DNA of 64,000 bases from Tsukamurella sp. TY48 (GTDB lineage Bacteria; Actinomycetota; Actinomycetes; Mycobacteriales; Mycobacteriaceae), in NCBI RefSeq assembly GCF_019656655.1, contig NZ_BPMV01000002.1:1054001-1118000 (forward strand), read 5' to 3'. Positions within the stretch are counted from its first letter, which is position 1. The number at the start of each line of letters is the position of its first letter. Position numbers and translations under genes: made by a program. The notes beneath the pieces were generated by a model. That model searched no databases. It saw nothing but the letters and a program-made list of their open reading frames with translations, and was not told where the DNA came from. Shown here piece after piece: positions 26,301 through 38,200 of the stretch.

Positions 26301-28756
26301 CCGACGGTGTCCTTCGGGCGCTGCAGCGCGAGGAAGATGCGGAAGACCGCACCCTCCAGATCGGACGTGCGCTCCAGCTCGGTGATGCCGTAGTGCGACA
26401 GTGCCGCCGTCAGCTTCGCCTGGAAGATCTCGGGGATGCCGGCCCGCTCGACGTCGAGGCTGCGCAGGTAGGTGTGGAAGTGCTCGCGCGGGCTGTGCAC
26501 CTGATCGTCGCTGACCGCGCTCCGCAGGCTCAGCTCGGCGAGGTCGGCGAAGACGCCGGCCAGGGCCAGCTCGTCGGCGACCGGGCCCGCGCCGACCTCG
26601 GTGCGAGCGGCCAGGTAATCGTCGAGCACGCGCCGATCGTCGGCGGGATCGCGATCGAAGCCGAGCAGCAGGCTGCGCAGATCATCGCGCCCGCGCGCGG
26701 CGCGGGCCTCGGCATCGGCGGCGTCGGGCTCGGTGACCAGGTCGAGCGGTGCCGCCTCGCCCACACCGGCGGCCTCGGCCTCGTCGCTCAGGGGCTCCAG
26801 GCGCAGCATCGCCGCACCGGCCTCCACCTGGCTGCCGACGGTGACCGTGATCTCCTTGAGCTTGGCCGAGAACGGCGCGCGCAGCACCGTCTCCATCTTC
26901 ATCGATTCGAGCACCAGGATCGGGGCACCCGCCTCGACCTCATCGCCCACCGACAGCGGCACGGCCACCACGAGAGCCGGTGCGGGAGAACGGACAACGC
27001 CACCCTCATCGCGACTCACGCGGTGCGTGACACCGTCCACATCGACCACGTGCACGGGGCCGTGGGTGCCGGTGGTGAGCCGGTACCGGACGCCGTTGAC
27101 CACGGCCTGCCCGGTGTGATTGTCGAACCGCTCCAGATCGACGTCCGCGGTGCGGACCTCGGGGCCGTTCTCGATCACCAGGCGGAAGCGGTGCGCGCCC
27201 GTGCGGGCGACCCGCACGCGGTAGCTCGCACCGCGCAGCTTGAAGTCGAGCGGCTGACCGCTCTCGTGCTGCACCTGGGGACGGCCGCCGGAAGCGGTGG
27301 CGAACAGACGCTGCAGCTCGGCCCGCTCCTCATCCTCGTAGGCGTCGATCGCAGCGGAGGCGAGAGCGACGGCGGTGTGCCGGTCGGCCACCAGGCGGCC
27401 CTCGCCGCGCACGCGGTCGATCCACCCGGTATCGGCGCTGCCGTCGATGACCTCGGGCTGGTTCAGCAGATCGAGCACGAAGCTCTTGTTGGTGGCGCCG
27501 CCCTCGATGATCACGCGGGTCTCGGTCATGGCGCGGCGCAGTCGGCCCAGGGCCTCGTCGCGGTCGCTGCCGTACGCGATCACCTTGGCGATCATCGAAT
27601 CGAAATCGGCGGGGATGGTGTCACCCTGCGAGACGCCGGTATCGATCCGGATGCCCGGGCCCGCAGGCAGGTCCAGCAGCGCGATCCGGCCGGGGGCCGG
27701 TGCGAAGTCGCGGTCGGGATCCTCGGCGTTGAGGCGGGCCTCGATGGCGTGCCCGCGCTCGGTGGGGCGCTCACCGTCGAGCTTGCCGCCGGAGGCCACG
27801 TGCAGCTGCGCGCGCACCAGGTCGAAGCTGTTGGTGACCTCGGTGATCGGGTGCTCCACCTGCAGGCGGGTGTTCACCTCGAGGAAGGCGAGCAGATCGT
27901 CGCCCGGGTGGTAGAGGAACTCGACGGTGGCGGCACCGCGGTAGCCGACCTTGATGGCGAGGCGCTCCGCGGACTCCTTGAGCCGCTGCACCTGCTCCGG
28001 TCCGAGCACCGGCGAGGCCGACTCCTCGATCACCTTCTGGTTGCGACGCTGCACCGAACAGTCGCGCACGCCGAGCGCCCACGCCGTCTCACCGTCGGAA
28101 ATCACCTGGACCTCCACGTGGCGGGCACCCGTGACCAGGCGCTCCAGGAAGACGACGCCGCTGCCGAAGGCGCGCTCGGCCTCCTCGCGGGTACGCAGGT
28201 AGGCCTCTTCGAGATCGGCGTCCGAGGCGACCATGCGGATACCGCGACCGCCGCCGCCCGCGGTGGCCTTGAGCATCAGCGGGTAGCCGATGTCCTTCGC
28301 CTTGTCCTTGGCCTCCTCCAGCGTCTCCACCGGGCCGCGGCTCCACGGTGCGACCGGGACGCCCACCTCCTCGGCGATCAGCTTGGCGCCGATCTTGTCG
28401 CCCAGCTGACGCATCGCGTCGGCGCTGGGGCCGACGAAGGTGACGCCCACCTCCTCGCACTTCTCGGCGAAAGCGGGATCCTCGGCGACGAAGCCCCAGC
28501 CCACCCACGCCGCGTCGGCGCCGGTGTCCTTGAGGGCCTGGCCGAGCAGCTCCAGGTTCAGGTACGGGCGGGCAGATGCGGGCCCGAGGTCGTAGGCGAT
28601 GTCCGCCTCACGCACGAAGGTCGCGTTCCGATCCACGTCGGTGTAGAGGGCGACGGTCTCGATCTGCTGACCGGTTTCGGCGGCCAGGTCGCGCACGGCA
28701 TGGATGAGGCGCATCGCGGCCTCGCCGCGGTTCACGATGGCGATTCGGCTGAACAC
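23318..28756 (-). CDS. Giant single-chain biotin-dependent acyl-CoA carboxylase (ACC type)
   Basis: 1812 residues combining all carboxylase parts. The biotin carboxylase domain (about 1-450) opens with IAIVNRGEAAMRLIHA and has the ATP loop GGGGRG, RDCSVQRRNQKVIEE and EVNTRLQVEHPITE. The biotin carrier domain has biotinyl Lys620 in ESMKMET. A long central helical region (about 700-1240) resembles eukaryotic ACC. The carboxyltransferase (about 1250-1750) has two crotonase-like halves (GGEINIVSAGINVGAQ; NLSGFDGSPES). It carboxylates an acyl-CoA, probably acetyl-CoA, giving malonyl-CoA for the adjacent FAS-I. The order BC-BCCP-central-CT in one chain is the eukaryotic layout, distinct from the split AccA/AccD of mycobacteria. 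GTG 28756 follows AAAGGGA. It is third in the fas-acpS-acc unit. Propionyl- or long-chain acyl-CoA is a possible alternative substrate. Confidence 0.88.
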   Translation of the reverse strand: MFSRIAIVNRGEAAMRLIHAVRDLAAETGQQIETVALYTDVDRNATFVREADIAYDLGPASARPYLNLELLGQALKDTGADAAWVGWGFVAEDPAFAEKCEEVGVTFVGPSADAMRQLGDKIGAKLIAEEVGVPVAPWSRGPVETLEEAKDKAKDIGYPLMLKATAGGGGRGIRMVASDADLEEAYLRTREEAERAFGSGVVFLERLVTGARHVEVQVISDGETAWALGVRDCSVQRRNQKVIEESASPVLGPEQVQRLKESAERLAIKVGYRGAATVEFLYHPGDDLLAFLEVNTRLQVEHPITEVTNSFDLVRAQLHVASGGKLDGERPTERGHAIEARLNAEDPDRDFAPAPGRIALLDLPAGPGIRIDTGVSQGDTIPADFDSMIAKVIAYGSDRDEALGRLRRAMTETRVIIEGGATNKSFVLDLLNQPEVIDGSADTGWIDRVRGEGRLVADRHTAVALASAAIDAYEDEERAELQRLFATASGGRPQVQHESGQPLDFKLRGASYRVRVARTGAHRFRLVIENGPEVRTADVDLERFDNHTGQAVVNGVRYRLTTGTHGPVHVVDVDGVTHRVSRDEGGVVRSPAPALVVAVPLSVGDEVEAGAPILVLESMKMETVLRAPFSAKLKEITVTVGSQVEAGAAMLRLEPLSDEAEAAGVGEAAPLDLVTEPDAADAEARAARGRDDLRSLLLGFDRDPADDRRVLDDYLAARTEVGAGPVADELALAGVFADLAELSLRSAVSDDQVHSPREHFHTYLRSLDVERAGIPEIFQAKLTAALSHYGITELERTSDLEGAVFRIFLALQRPKDTVGAITTLLRKWLREPAPAASAEARPTLERLIGATQSRYPAIADLARGVVFAWFGQPLLHGNRQSVYSQVRENLTYLDGKADAADRADRIGEMVRSTEPLVALLGERLVSGAQSDNTVMLEVLTRRYYGNKGLGDVRTQDVDGTVFVVAEKDGALLASTAVDYRGLPGAITGLAKVADGAASVDADIYLSWEQQPEDFDEMAVVLDNALSAHPLPPQVRRVTVTVAGTDGSVMHHHFTFRSAANGVAEDRLIRGLHPYIAQRMQLERLRRFDLTRLPSSDDEEVYLYRAVAKENPADDRLVAFAQVRDLTAVRDGKGNLLALPAAEIVLATCVDSIRRAQAAQPSAKRLPTNRIVMYIWPPIDLSEADIAEVVRHVESIAAGAGLEEVLFIGRRSDDAGVLSKTEVRIALSPTGNAVFFEGGPSDEPVEPIDGYRQKVLRAASRNTAYPYELTGLLGDFTEYDLADGDIADVLVPVNRPKGRNTAGIVAGVIKTATPEYPEGITRVLLLGDPTKSLGALAEGECRRIIAAIDLADRMQVPVEWYALSAGARISMDSGTENMDWVAEALKKIVEFTQEGGEINIVSAGINVGAQPYWNAEATMLMHTKGVLVMTPESAMVLTGKQSLDFSGGVSAEDNFGIGGYDRIMGPNGQAQYWAPDLLGARDILMRHYAHTYVAPGEAAPRASQTNDPSDRDITAFPHRIADSDFTTVGDIFSSEKNPDRKKPFDIRTVMRALSDQDHPILERWAGMADAETAVVQDVHIGGTPVALLGIESKSVPRLGFPATDGPDTYTAGTLFPQSSKKAARAINAASGNRPLVVLANLSGFDGSPESLRKLQLEYGAEIGRAIVNFKGPIVFCVISRYHGGAFVVFSKRLNPNMTVLAIEGSFASVLGGAPAAAVVFSGEVNSRTGADPRVKALEDRIAGVSGTARAALAAELEEVRASVRAEKLGEVAAEFDQVHSIRRAVEVGSVDEIVAASDLRPKIISVITKASQK

Positions 28757-28802
28757 TCGCTGTTTCCCTTTCGGATATGTCAGGTACGGGGCTGGCCCGC
28801 GC

Positions 28803-29186
28803 TCAAGTCTTCTCGATCACCGCGACCGCAGCCGCGGTATCACCGTCGTGGGTGAGTGAAACATGGATCGTCGCGTCCGGCCCGAGGTCGTCCGCGATCC
28901 GTCCGTGGACGCGCACCGCGGGGCGGCCCCAGGCGTCCGAGACCACCTCCACCTCACGCGCTCCGATCTCCTTCTCGGCGGGCCGCTGAGCGTAGTAACC
29001 CGACGAGAACGCTTTGAAGACCGCCTCCTTGGCCGCCCACCGGGCTGCCAGCGACCGGACGTCGCCGGCGGCGTCGCGCCGCTCGGCCGGGCTGAACGAC
29101 GAGAGCATCGTCGTGCCCGGCCGGGCGAGCTGCTCGGCGAAGTCGGGAACGTTCACCAGATCGATCCCGACACCCACCACAGCCAT
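28803..29186 (-). CDS. acpS: Holo-[acyl-carrier-protein] synthase
   Basis: 127 residues of the small AcpS class. VGVGIDLVNV holds the magnesium-binding Asp9; RWAAKEAVFKAF holds the second metal-binding Glu and the CoA-contacting Lys; IHVSLTHDGDTAAAVAVIE ends the fold. It moves phosphopantetheine from CoA onto the FAS-I carrier domain serine, acting in trans on the neighbouring protein, as in mycobacteria where acpS sits beside fas. It begins 17 bases after the fas stop. TAGGCT, 7 bases before the ATG, may give it an internal leaderless promoter as well. Confidence 0.96.
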   Translation of the reverse strand: MAVVGVGIDLVNVPDFAEQLARPGTTMLSSFSPAERRDAAGDVRSLAARWAAKEAVFKAFSSGYYAQRPAEKEIGAREVEVVSDAWGRPAVRVHGRIADDLGPDATIHVSLTHDGDTAAAVAVIEKT

Positions 29187-29193
29187 GGCGGGC

Positions 29194-29199
29194 AGCCTA
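29194..29199 (-). promoter_or_regulatory. -10-like element of acpS
   Basis: TAGGCT on the minus strand, 7 bases before ATG 29186, inside the fas-acpS gap. Confidence 0.4.
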
Positions 29200-29203
29200 T
29201 CGG

Positions 29204-32200
29204 CTACTGGCATCCACCGGCGCACGACGTCCCGTCGTACGTGCCGTCGCGTCCCAGGCGCAGGTCGTCGTCCAGCAGCAGCGCGGCCTCGCGGCTGTCC
29301 GTGGTCTCCGACGAGGAGTCGGCGCCGAAGCGGCGACCCGCCGGGGGCTTGCGGTACAGACCCGACCGGCCGCACATGGCCGACAGCACCGCACGCCGTC
29401 CGGCGACCTCCCGCTCCCGGGCGGCCGCGATGTAGGCGGCCCGCTCCTGCGGCGCCAGCGAGGCCAGGAAGGCATCGCGGTGCACCACCGCGATCAGGCC
29501 CGAGACGTGACCGAAGCCCAGTGAGGTGAGCAGGCCCGCCTTGGGACGGAAGCCCTCCCCGAAGCGTGCCGTCTCACGCAGCCACACCAGGTGCGGGTAC
29601 TTGCGCATCTCGTCGTCCACGCAGTCCAGGCTGCGGTTCGGGGGAACCACGCCCTCGTTGAGCATCTGGCACATGCCGATCAGCTGGAAGGCCGCCGCGC
29701 CGCCCTTGGCGTGACCGGTGAGCGACTTCTGCGAGACCACGAACATCGGGGCGCCCTCGCTCCGGCCGATCGAGGCGGCGATCCGCTCGTGCAGGTTCGC
29801 CTCGTTCGGATCGTTGGCGTTGGTCGAGGTGTCGTGCTTGCTGATGATCGACACGTCGTCCGCGGCCACACCCAGACGCTGCAGGCTGCGCGCCATCGGC
29901 GACTGCGCGCCGCCCGCCGCCACCGACAGCGCACCCATACCGGGCGCCGGGATGGAGGTGTGCACACCGTCGCCGAAGCTCTGCGCCCACGCCACCACGC
30001 CGAGGACCGGCAGGCCCATCTGCGCGGCGATGTCGCCGCGGGCCAGCAGGATGGTGCCGCCGCCCTGCGACTCGACGAAGCCCGACCGGCGGCGGTCGTT
30101 GGCGCGCGAGAAGCGGCGCGGGTCGATGCCCTTGGCGAGCATCTTCTCGCTGTCGGCGGTGGCCTGCATCATGCCGAAGCCGGTGATGCCCTCGATCGAC
30201 AGGTCGTCGAAGCCGCCGGTCACGGCGAACAGGGCCTTGCCGACCTTGATCTTGTCGACGCCCTCCTCGACCGAGACGGCCGCGGTGGCGCACGCGGCGA
30301 CCGGATGGATCATCGCGCCGTAGCTGCCCACGTAGCTCTGCACCACGTGCGCCGCGACGACGTTTGGCAGGGCCTCCTGCAGGATGTCGTTCTGGTTCGG
30401 CTCGCCCAGCAGGGTATTGATGAACAGGTCGCGCATCGAGCTCATACCGCCCATGCCCGTGCCCTGCGTGTTGGCGACGTGCGCCGGGTGCACGTACTGC
30501 ATCAGCTCGGCCGGCTCGAAGCCCGCGGAGATGAAGGCGTCGACGGTGGCCACCAGGTTCCAGATGGCCAGCCGGTCGACCGACTCCAACATCTCCGGGG
30601 AGATGCCCCAGTGGCTGGGATCGAAGCCGTCGGGCACCTGACCGCCCACGCTGCGCAGCAGCTTGGTGCGGCGCGGCACGCGGATCTCGGTGCCCGCCTT
30701 GCGGGTCACCTGCCACTCGCCGGTCTCCATCGGCACGGCGACGGTGTTCTCCGGGTCGGCGTCGACGAAGGCCCGGGCCTCCGCCTCGTTGGCGACCACG
30801 AAGGTCATGTCCTCCGGGAGGAAGACGGAGACCAGCAGCGGCGCCGTCTTGTCCTCGATGTCACCGTCGTCGCTGAACTCGCGGATGCCGCACCGCTCGA
30901 CCACGGCGTCGTGGTACTTGTCGGCGAGCTCCGCCTCGGGCACCAGCTCGCCGGATTCGGCGTCGTACCAGCCGGGCTCGGGATCGTTCTCCCACGTGAC
31001 CATGCCGGTCACCCAGGCCAGCTCGGCGACGCCTGCCGCGGAGAGCCGCTCGTCGACCTCCATCTCGAAGCGGGTGCGGGCGGAGCCGTACGGGCCCACC
31101 TCGCCGGCGCCCACGATGACGACCATGTCCTCGGGGCGGGCGTCGATGCCGTCCCACACGGGCTCGGTGATGGTGGCGACCGGGGCGCCCGGGAGCGCGG
31201 CGATGGTGCCCTCGTCCTCGGCCTCGGCGGCCTCGGCGAGGCGCGCCTCCATGGCCTGATCGGCGAGCGCCTTCATGTCCAGGCTCACGCCGCCCAGCCC
31301 ACCGGTGAGGTCGGCGTACAGCGGCGCCTGCGCGGCGCGCTCACGCGCCTCCGGGGTGGCGTTGGCGAGCAGCTGATCGGCCATCTCGAAGGTCGACCAG
31401 GTGCGCACACCGGCCGCCTCGACGGCCTCGACCAGCGGGTCGTTACCGCCCATGAGGCCGGTGCCCCGGACCCAGCCGATGATGGCGTGCGCCAGGGTCA
31501 CTCGCTCCGACCAGGACTTCTCCGCGTTCCATCGGGTGACCAGGGCGTCGAGCGAGGCCTTCGATTCGCCGTACGCGCCGTCGCCGCCGAACATGCCGCG
31601 GTTCGGCGAGCCGGGCAGCACCACGTGCAGCTGCGAGGCCAGATCGGTGTCCTTACCGATGGCGGACAGTCCGGCGATGAGCCGCTCCACCGACCACAGC
31701 AGGATCTTCATCTCCAGCTCGGCGCGCGGTCCCGCGTCGGCCATATCGCCCGAGACGCGCGGTGCGGCGAACGGGAACAGCAGCGTGGGGACCAGGGCCT
31801 CCTTGTGGACCATCGTGTACGGGCCCACGGTCTCGGCCTGACGCTCACCGATCCACTCGACCAGCGCATCCACATCGGCGTAGCTGGACATGTTGGCCGG
31901 GACCACCCACAGCGCCGCATCGGTGCGGGCACTGTTGCGGTACAGCTCCTTGAAGAAGTTCAGGCGCTTCTCATCGAGGCGGCTGGTGGTGGCGATGACG
32001 GTGGCACCGCCGGCCAGCAGTCGGCCCGCCACCGCGGCCGCGATGGAACCGGCCGATGCGCCGGTGACCACGGCCACCTCGTCGGCGTACTCGCCGGGCT
32101 CGGGGTTGGCCTCGGCGAGACCCGCCAGGTAGGCGTAGGCCTGCGCGTGCTCGGGACGGCCCGCCTCGATGGCCTTCTTCTCCCACCAACGGGCCTGGTT

Positions 32201-35200
32201 CACCAGGACCGGTCCGGCGCCCTCGGCCGCAGCCAGCAGGTGCTTGCTGTAGGTCGGGAAGGTCGCCGGATCCATGCTCCACACGCGGAGCAGATCCTCG
32301 CGGGCGCTGGCCCAGCGATCGTCGAGCAGCACGGCCTTGTTGCTGTCGAAGGCCGGCGCCACAGCGGTGGCCCAGTCGTCGCCCAGCTCGGTGGCGATGA
32401 GCGCGGCCAGCTTCTCCGACTCGTCATCCAGCTCGGGCAGTGCGCCCTCGACCGTCTCCAGGCCCAGCTTGCGCAGCAGGGTGCGGGCCGAGGCGGCGAG
32501 CGCACCGTCGGGACCGGTGATGGTGGAGGTGAACTCGGCGAGCGCCGCGGCGTCGACGGTCGCACCGCCGCCACCGCCGCCCGCGGAGGGCTTGCCCACG
32601 GCGACGCCCTGGGCGGCACCCACCTCCATGACGGCGCGGTCGATCAGCGCGTCCAGGGCCGCGGCGTTGGAGACGGGACCGTCGAGCAGGGTGGCGAGAT
32701 CGCCGCCGCGCACCGACGCGCCCTCGCGGGTGCCGGTGGCCAGCGCGAGCACGGTGTGCTGCGCCCAGCCGGCGCCGAGTTCCCAGGTGCCCGTGACGTA
32801 CTCGGTGATGTAGTTCGGGCGCTTGCCGGTGGAGCCGAGCAGCTTGCGCAGCTGGTTGCCGACGGTCTCCGACAGCACCGGACCCAGCGGCTTGTAGGTG
32901 CGCGCCAGCTTGGTGACCGTGGTGGCCAGCGTGGGCAGATCGGCCTCCGCGGCACCGTCGATGGCGCCGAGGTTGAGCTCCGAACCCAGGTCGAGCAGGA
33001 GCTGGTTACGGCGCGAACTCACACCGTCGCACAGGGTCTCGATGGTGTCGGTCTTCTCCAGCTGATCCGGGCGCATCTTGGTCCAGATCGCGATCATCGC
33101 GCGGGTGGCGTCGGCGGCGTCGAAGGACAGATCGTCCGGGCGCGGTCCGCCCGCCGGTGCCGCGGGGGCGGCCGACGGTGCCGGGGCGGCCGCCGCGACG
33201 GGAGCCGGTGCGGCCGTGGCCTCGTCGGCCCCGGTCTCCGCCTCGTCCTCCGGGGCGTCCTCATCGGTCGCGAAGACCTTGGCGGCATCGCGCTCGGCGT
33301 TGAGCACGGTGGCCGCGGCCCGCTGGTACGAGGCCAGCGCCAGGGTGCGGCTGGCCAGGTTCGCGAGCGTCGGGGCGGACGCGAGGCCCACCTCGATGAA
33401 CCGCTCCACGCCGAGGCCACCGTGATCGGTGTCGATGAGCAGCTGATCCTGCGTCTCGATCCACCGGACGGGGCTGGCGAACTGCCAGGCGAGCAGCTCG
33501 ATGAGCAGGGTGCGGGCGGTGGCCATCGGGTTCGCCGCGGCGGCGTCCCAATCGGCGACCAGCTCGCGCACCGGCTCGCTGGGCACCACGTCGAGGATGG
33601 AGACCGCGAAGTCGGCGGTCAGCTCGAACGGGCGCGCCACCAGGTTCGGCAGGTACTTGCCCACCAGCTTGGTGTAGTCGAATTCGGCGGGCACCAGGTC
33701 GTCCAGGCGCGCGGCGAACTCGGGGACGCCGGCGCGCAGCACCGACGAGTGGAAGGGGATGTCGATGCCCGGCACCACCTGGAAGGCCTTGGGGCTGCCG
33801 GTGCGCTCGGCGATCGCCGACTCCAGCGCATCGAGGCCCGCCTTGTTGCCCACCACCACGTACTGCGCGCCGCGCAGGTTGAGGTTGACGATCTCGGCGT
33901 ACTCGTCGGCGCCCTCGAGGCTGCCCTCGACCCAGTTGGCGAGATCGGCGTCGTCGACCTCGAACAGCTCGGGCCGGATGGCCGCCATGGCGTACGGGCT
34001 GCGGCCGTCCTCGTCGCGCGGGACCAGTTGCTGCATGATGCGCCCGCGGTGGAAGACGGTCTCCAGGATGGTGCCCAGCGGCAGCACACCGGCCGAGGCG
34101 AGCGCGTTGTACTCGCCCACCGAGTGGCCGGCGATGATCGGCTCGTCGACGCGGGCACCGGCCTCCTTCAGCTCGGCCAGCTGCGCGCAGGCCACGGTGG
34201 CCATCGCGACCTGAGTGAACTCGGTCAGGTACAGCACACCGTCGGGGTGGCTGTAGGTGGTGCCGTTGGCGCGGATGGACAGCGGGTTGTCGCGGACCAC
34301 GGCGAGGATGGAGAAGCCGAGGTTCTCGCGGGTGTGCTCGTCGGCGGCGTCCCAGACCTCGCGGGCGGCCTTGCTGCGCGAGCGCTGGGCCAGGCCCATG
34401 CCCTTGCCCTGGATGCCCTGGCCCGGGAAGACGTAGGCGGTCACGGCCGGGAAGGCCACGGCCGACGCCGCCATCACCAGGTTCTCGCCGACGCGGGCGG
34501 TGATCTCGAGCAGCTCACCGCCGCGGTCGATGCCCACGCGCTCGACGGTGAACTGCACCTCGTCGCCCGGCAGGACCATGCCGAGGAAGCGGGTGGTCCA
34601 GCCGCGGATCTTGCGGTGCATGACATCGCCGTTGGACGCCGAGGTGACTTGCTGTGCGGCGGCGGAGAGCCACATGCCGTGCACGATCGGGCCGGGCAGG
34701 CCCGCGAGCGACGCCGCCACCTGGCTGGTGTGGATCGGGTTGTGATCGCCGGAGACGGCGGCGAAGCCGCTCATGTCCTGCGGCGCCTGCACCGTGACCT
34801 GCCGGACCCGCTTGCGCGGGGTCTCGGTCGCGGTCTCGCCGCGGGCGTCGCCGGCGGGCTGCGGGTCGGCCAGCTCGGCCTCGCCGGTGCGGCCGCGGAT
34901 GGCGAACCGCTCGGTCATGGTGACGGCGGGCTCGCTCGCACCCGGGGTGCGCACGTCGATGCCGACGGTGACCACGGTGCCGATATCGGTGGCGGTGACG
35001 TCCTGCAGGCGCGCGGTGGCGCGGTAGGAGCCCGGCGCCGGGTTCGCGGCCAGCTCGATGGCGTGGTCCAGGTGGACCAGGTCGAGCATGCCCTCGACCA
35101 CGGGGCGACCCTCGGCGTTCTTGGCATCGCCGACCACCGCGAAGGACGCGGGCCAGCACAGGCCGACGAAGGCGTCCGGCACGGCGAGCTGCTCGTCGCC

Positions 35201-38200
35201 GTACAGCGCCGAGAGCCCCACCGGGAGGCTGTCCGCGGTGATCGCGGCGTGATCGGCGGCGTCCTCGGCGCGGAAGTCGAAGTCGATCGTGGCGGCACCG
35301 TCGCGCACGGCGGGCAGTTCACCCGCGGCGGCCAGGGCGACCAGTGTGGACATGGCCTTGCTGGCCTCGCCGAGCTCGATCACCGGCACGCCGCCGTCGG
35401 CGCAGCTGTCGGGGACCTCGATGGGGATCACCAGCTCGGTACCGGACACCGGGATCTCCAGGCGCACGGAGTTCGGTCCGGTCACGCGGACGCGCGCACC
35501 CGTGTCGGGCTGCAGTGCAACGGATTCCGCACCCTCGCCGTGGATGGCCCAGGTGCTGCCGGCGCCGAGGCGCGCGATCGGGCTGTGCACGAGGCGTCCG
35601 GCCCACAGCACGTTGGTGGCGGCCAGGGCCCGGGCCAGCGGCACGGACTCGACGCCGGGCACCACGCGGCGACCGGCGACGGCCTCCGGGGTGTCGCCCG
35701 CGCTGGTGCGGCGACGCACGAGCTCGGCCTCGAACCGGTTCAGCAGCTCACCGACGGGCTCGTCGACGCGAGTGATGCCGGCCACGGCCTCCGGGCCGGG
35801 GATGATGCACACCTCGTCGGCGCCGTAGCGCGGGGAATGCGCCTGCCACAGCGAGTCCGAGCGCCACCAGCGGCGCACGTCCTTGTCGATGACGGGCACG
35901 AAGTTGACCGGCTTGCCGGGCGTGCGGCACAGCGAGACGAAGAAGGGCACATCGGCCGGGTGCAGCCGGGTGGAGGCGGCCTCCGGGTAGTGCTGCAGCA
36001 GCGTGTCGAGCGCGGCGTAGGCGTCGTCGGTGGCGGCGACGTCCGCGAAGGCGGTCTCGATCGGGCCGCGATCCTCGGCGGCGAGGCGGGCCTCGGCGCG
36101 GTGCAGCATCGACAGGAAACGGTCCTGGTGCGTGATGTCGAGCCAGCCGTAGTCGCCGAAGCGCTCCGGATCGGCCGCGGCGACCTGCGCACGGGTGCCC
36201 ACCGACAGCTCCAGGTAGCGCTCGAGCCACTGGCCGTAGGTCATGGCGTCGGCATCGCCGAAGTAGGGCTTGGCGGTGCCGGCCATGGCGGCGACGATCT
36301 CGTCGCGGCGCTCGGCCACGGCGTCGCCGTCACCCGCGACCTCGTCGAGCAGGCGGCCGCACGCGGAGGCGGCGTTGTCGATCTCGTGGATGTCGGCGCC
36401 GAGCTGGCTACGACCCGAAGCCATTCCGCCGCCGGCGTGGCCGGCGCCGATCCAGTCCGGGGTGCCGGGGATCTCGGCCAGCATGCGCTTGACGTCGTCG
36501 GAGGTGGTGGCCTCCAGGGTCGCCATCGCGGCGGTGCCCACGAGGATTCCGTCGACCGGCATCGCGGGGGCGCCGTACTTGCGCGACCACTCGCCGGACA
36601 GGTACTCGGCGGCCAGCTCGGGCGTGCCGATACCGCCGCCCACGGCGAGCACCACGTTGCCGCGGTCACGCAGTTCGGAGTAGGTCGACAGCAGCAGCTC
36701 GTCGAGGTCCTCCCACGAGTGGTGGCCACCGGCCTTGCCGCCCTCGACGTGCACGATCACCGGGTAGCGGGGCACCTCGGCGGCGATCCGCGCCACCTGC
36801 CGGATCTGCTCGACGGTGCCGGGCTTGAAGGCCACGTAGCGCATACCGGCGTCGGTGAGCTCCTCGACGAGGGCCGTGGCCTCCTCCAGCTCGGGGATGC
36901 CGGCGGTGATGATCACGCCGTCGAGCGGGGCGCCCGCGGCGCGGGCCTTCTGCACGATGCGCTTGCCACCGAGCTGCAGCTTCCACAGGTACGGGTCGAG
37001 GAACAGCGAGTTGAACTGCGCCGCGCGACCGGGTTCGAGCAGCGCGGTCAGCTTGGTGATGTTCTCGGCGAAGATCGGCTCAGTGACCTGTCCGCCGCCG
37101 GCCAGTTCGGCCCAGTGTCCGGCGTTGGCGGCCGCGGCCACGATGCCGGGGTCGACAGTGGTGGGGGTCATGCCCGCGAGCAGGATCGGGCTGCGCCCGG
37201 TGAGCTCGGTGAACCGGGTGGAGAGCACGGTGCGGCCGTCGGGCAGCGAGACCAGGCGCGGCGCGAACTCCGACCAGGCCAGCGGGAGTTCGGGAATGCC
37301 ACCGGGCGAGAACAGGTTCCGCGCTCCGCGCAGGGTGGTGGCGGGCACCAGGCCCACGCCGCGACCGCGGGCCGGGGCGGCGGCCAGGCGCGTGGCCAGA
37401 TCGTCGGGGCCGAGGTCGATCAGCCAGCGCGCGCCCTTGGCGATCGCGGCGTCGACGTCGGCGACCCAGTCGACCTGCTCGACGAGCACGGCGGCGGCGA
37501 GGCGGCCGGCGCGCTCGGCGTCGAGGCCGCAGCGTTCGGCCCACTCGGTCACCAGGGTCACGCCGTCGGCGAGCGCCGGGTGATGGAAGCCGATGTCGAC
37601 GGGGACGTCCTCGAACTTCGGCGCGAACGGCGCACCGCCGGTGAGCTTGTCCTTGCGCTCGGCCTCCTCGGTCTCCGCGACGGACTCGCAGAACTCCCGG
37701 AAGCCGGCGAGCAGCTTGGGCGTGCCGGTGAGCACGAAGGCGGTGCGGCTGTTGCGCACGGCCAGGACGGGGCCGCAGGCGTCGAAGGCGACGGTGGCGG
37801 TGAAATCGGCGAGGAGCTGCTCCAGCTTGTCCTGGCGGACGCCGGAGACGGACATCATCGGGGTGGCACCACCGAGAGCGACGAGGCCCTTGCGGCGGGC
37901 GACCACGCGGCCGGCGGCGCCGATCAGGCGCGCGATGGCGAGGAGGTCGCCCTCGCCCCCGCGGGAGGCGAAGGCCGCGACGGCGAGCTGTCCCTGCGAG
38001 TGGCCGATGGCGGCGACCGGCGGCACGTCCCACGGATCGAGCCCCTGGGCCTCCAGGCCGTAGAGCGCCACGAGCTGACTGAACAGGACACCGGGCACGG
38101 AGAAGACGGCACCGTCGACCTGGGGTGCGAGCGGGCGGCGGGACTGTCCGGCCTGCGGTGCGGCCGCCGCGTCGTCGGCCTCCTCGTCGGTGGTCTCGGC

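Noticed and set aside
23309-28855. An 1848-codon plus-strand frame opposite the carboxylase
   Set aside because: Same reason. The minus-strand protein has clear biotin carboxylase, carrier and carboxyltransferase motifs.
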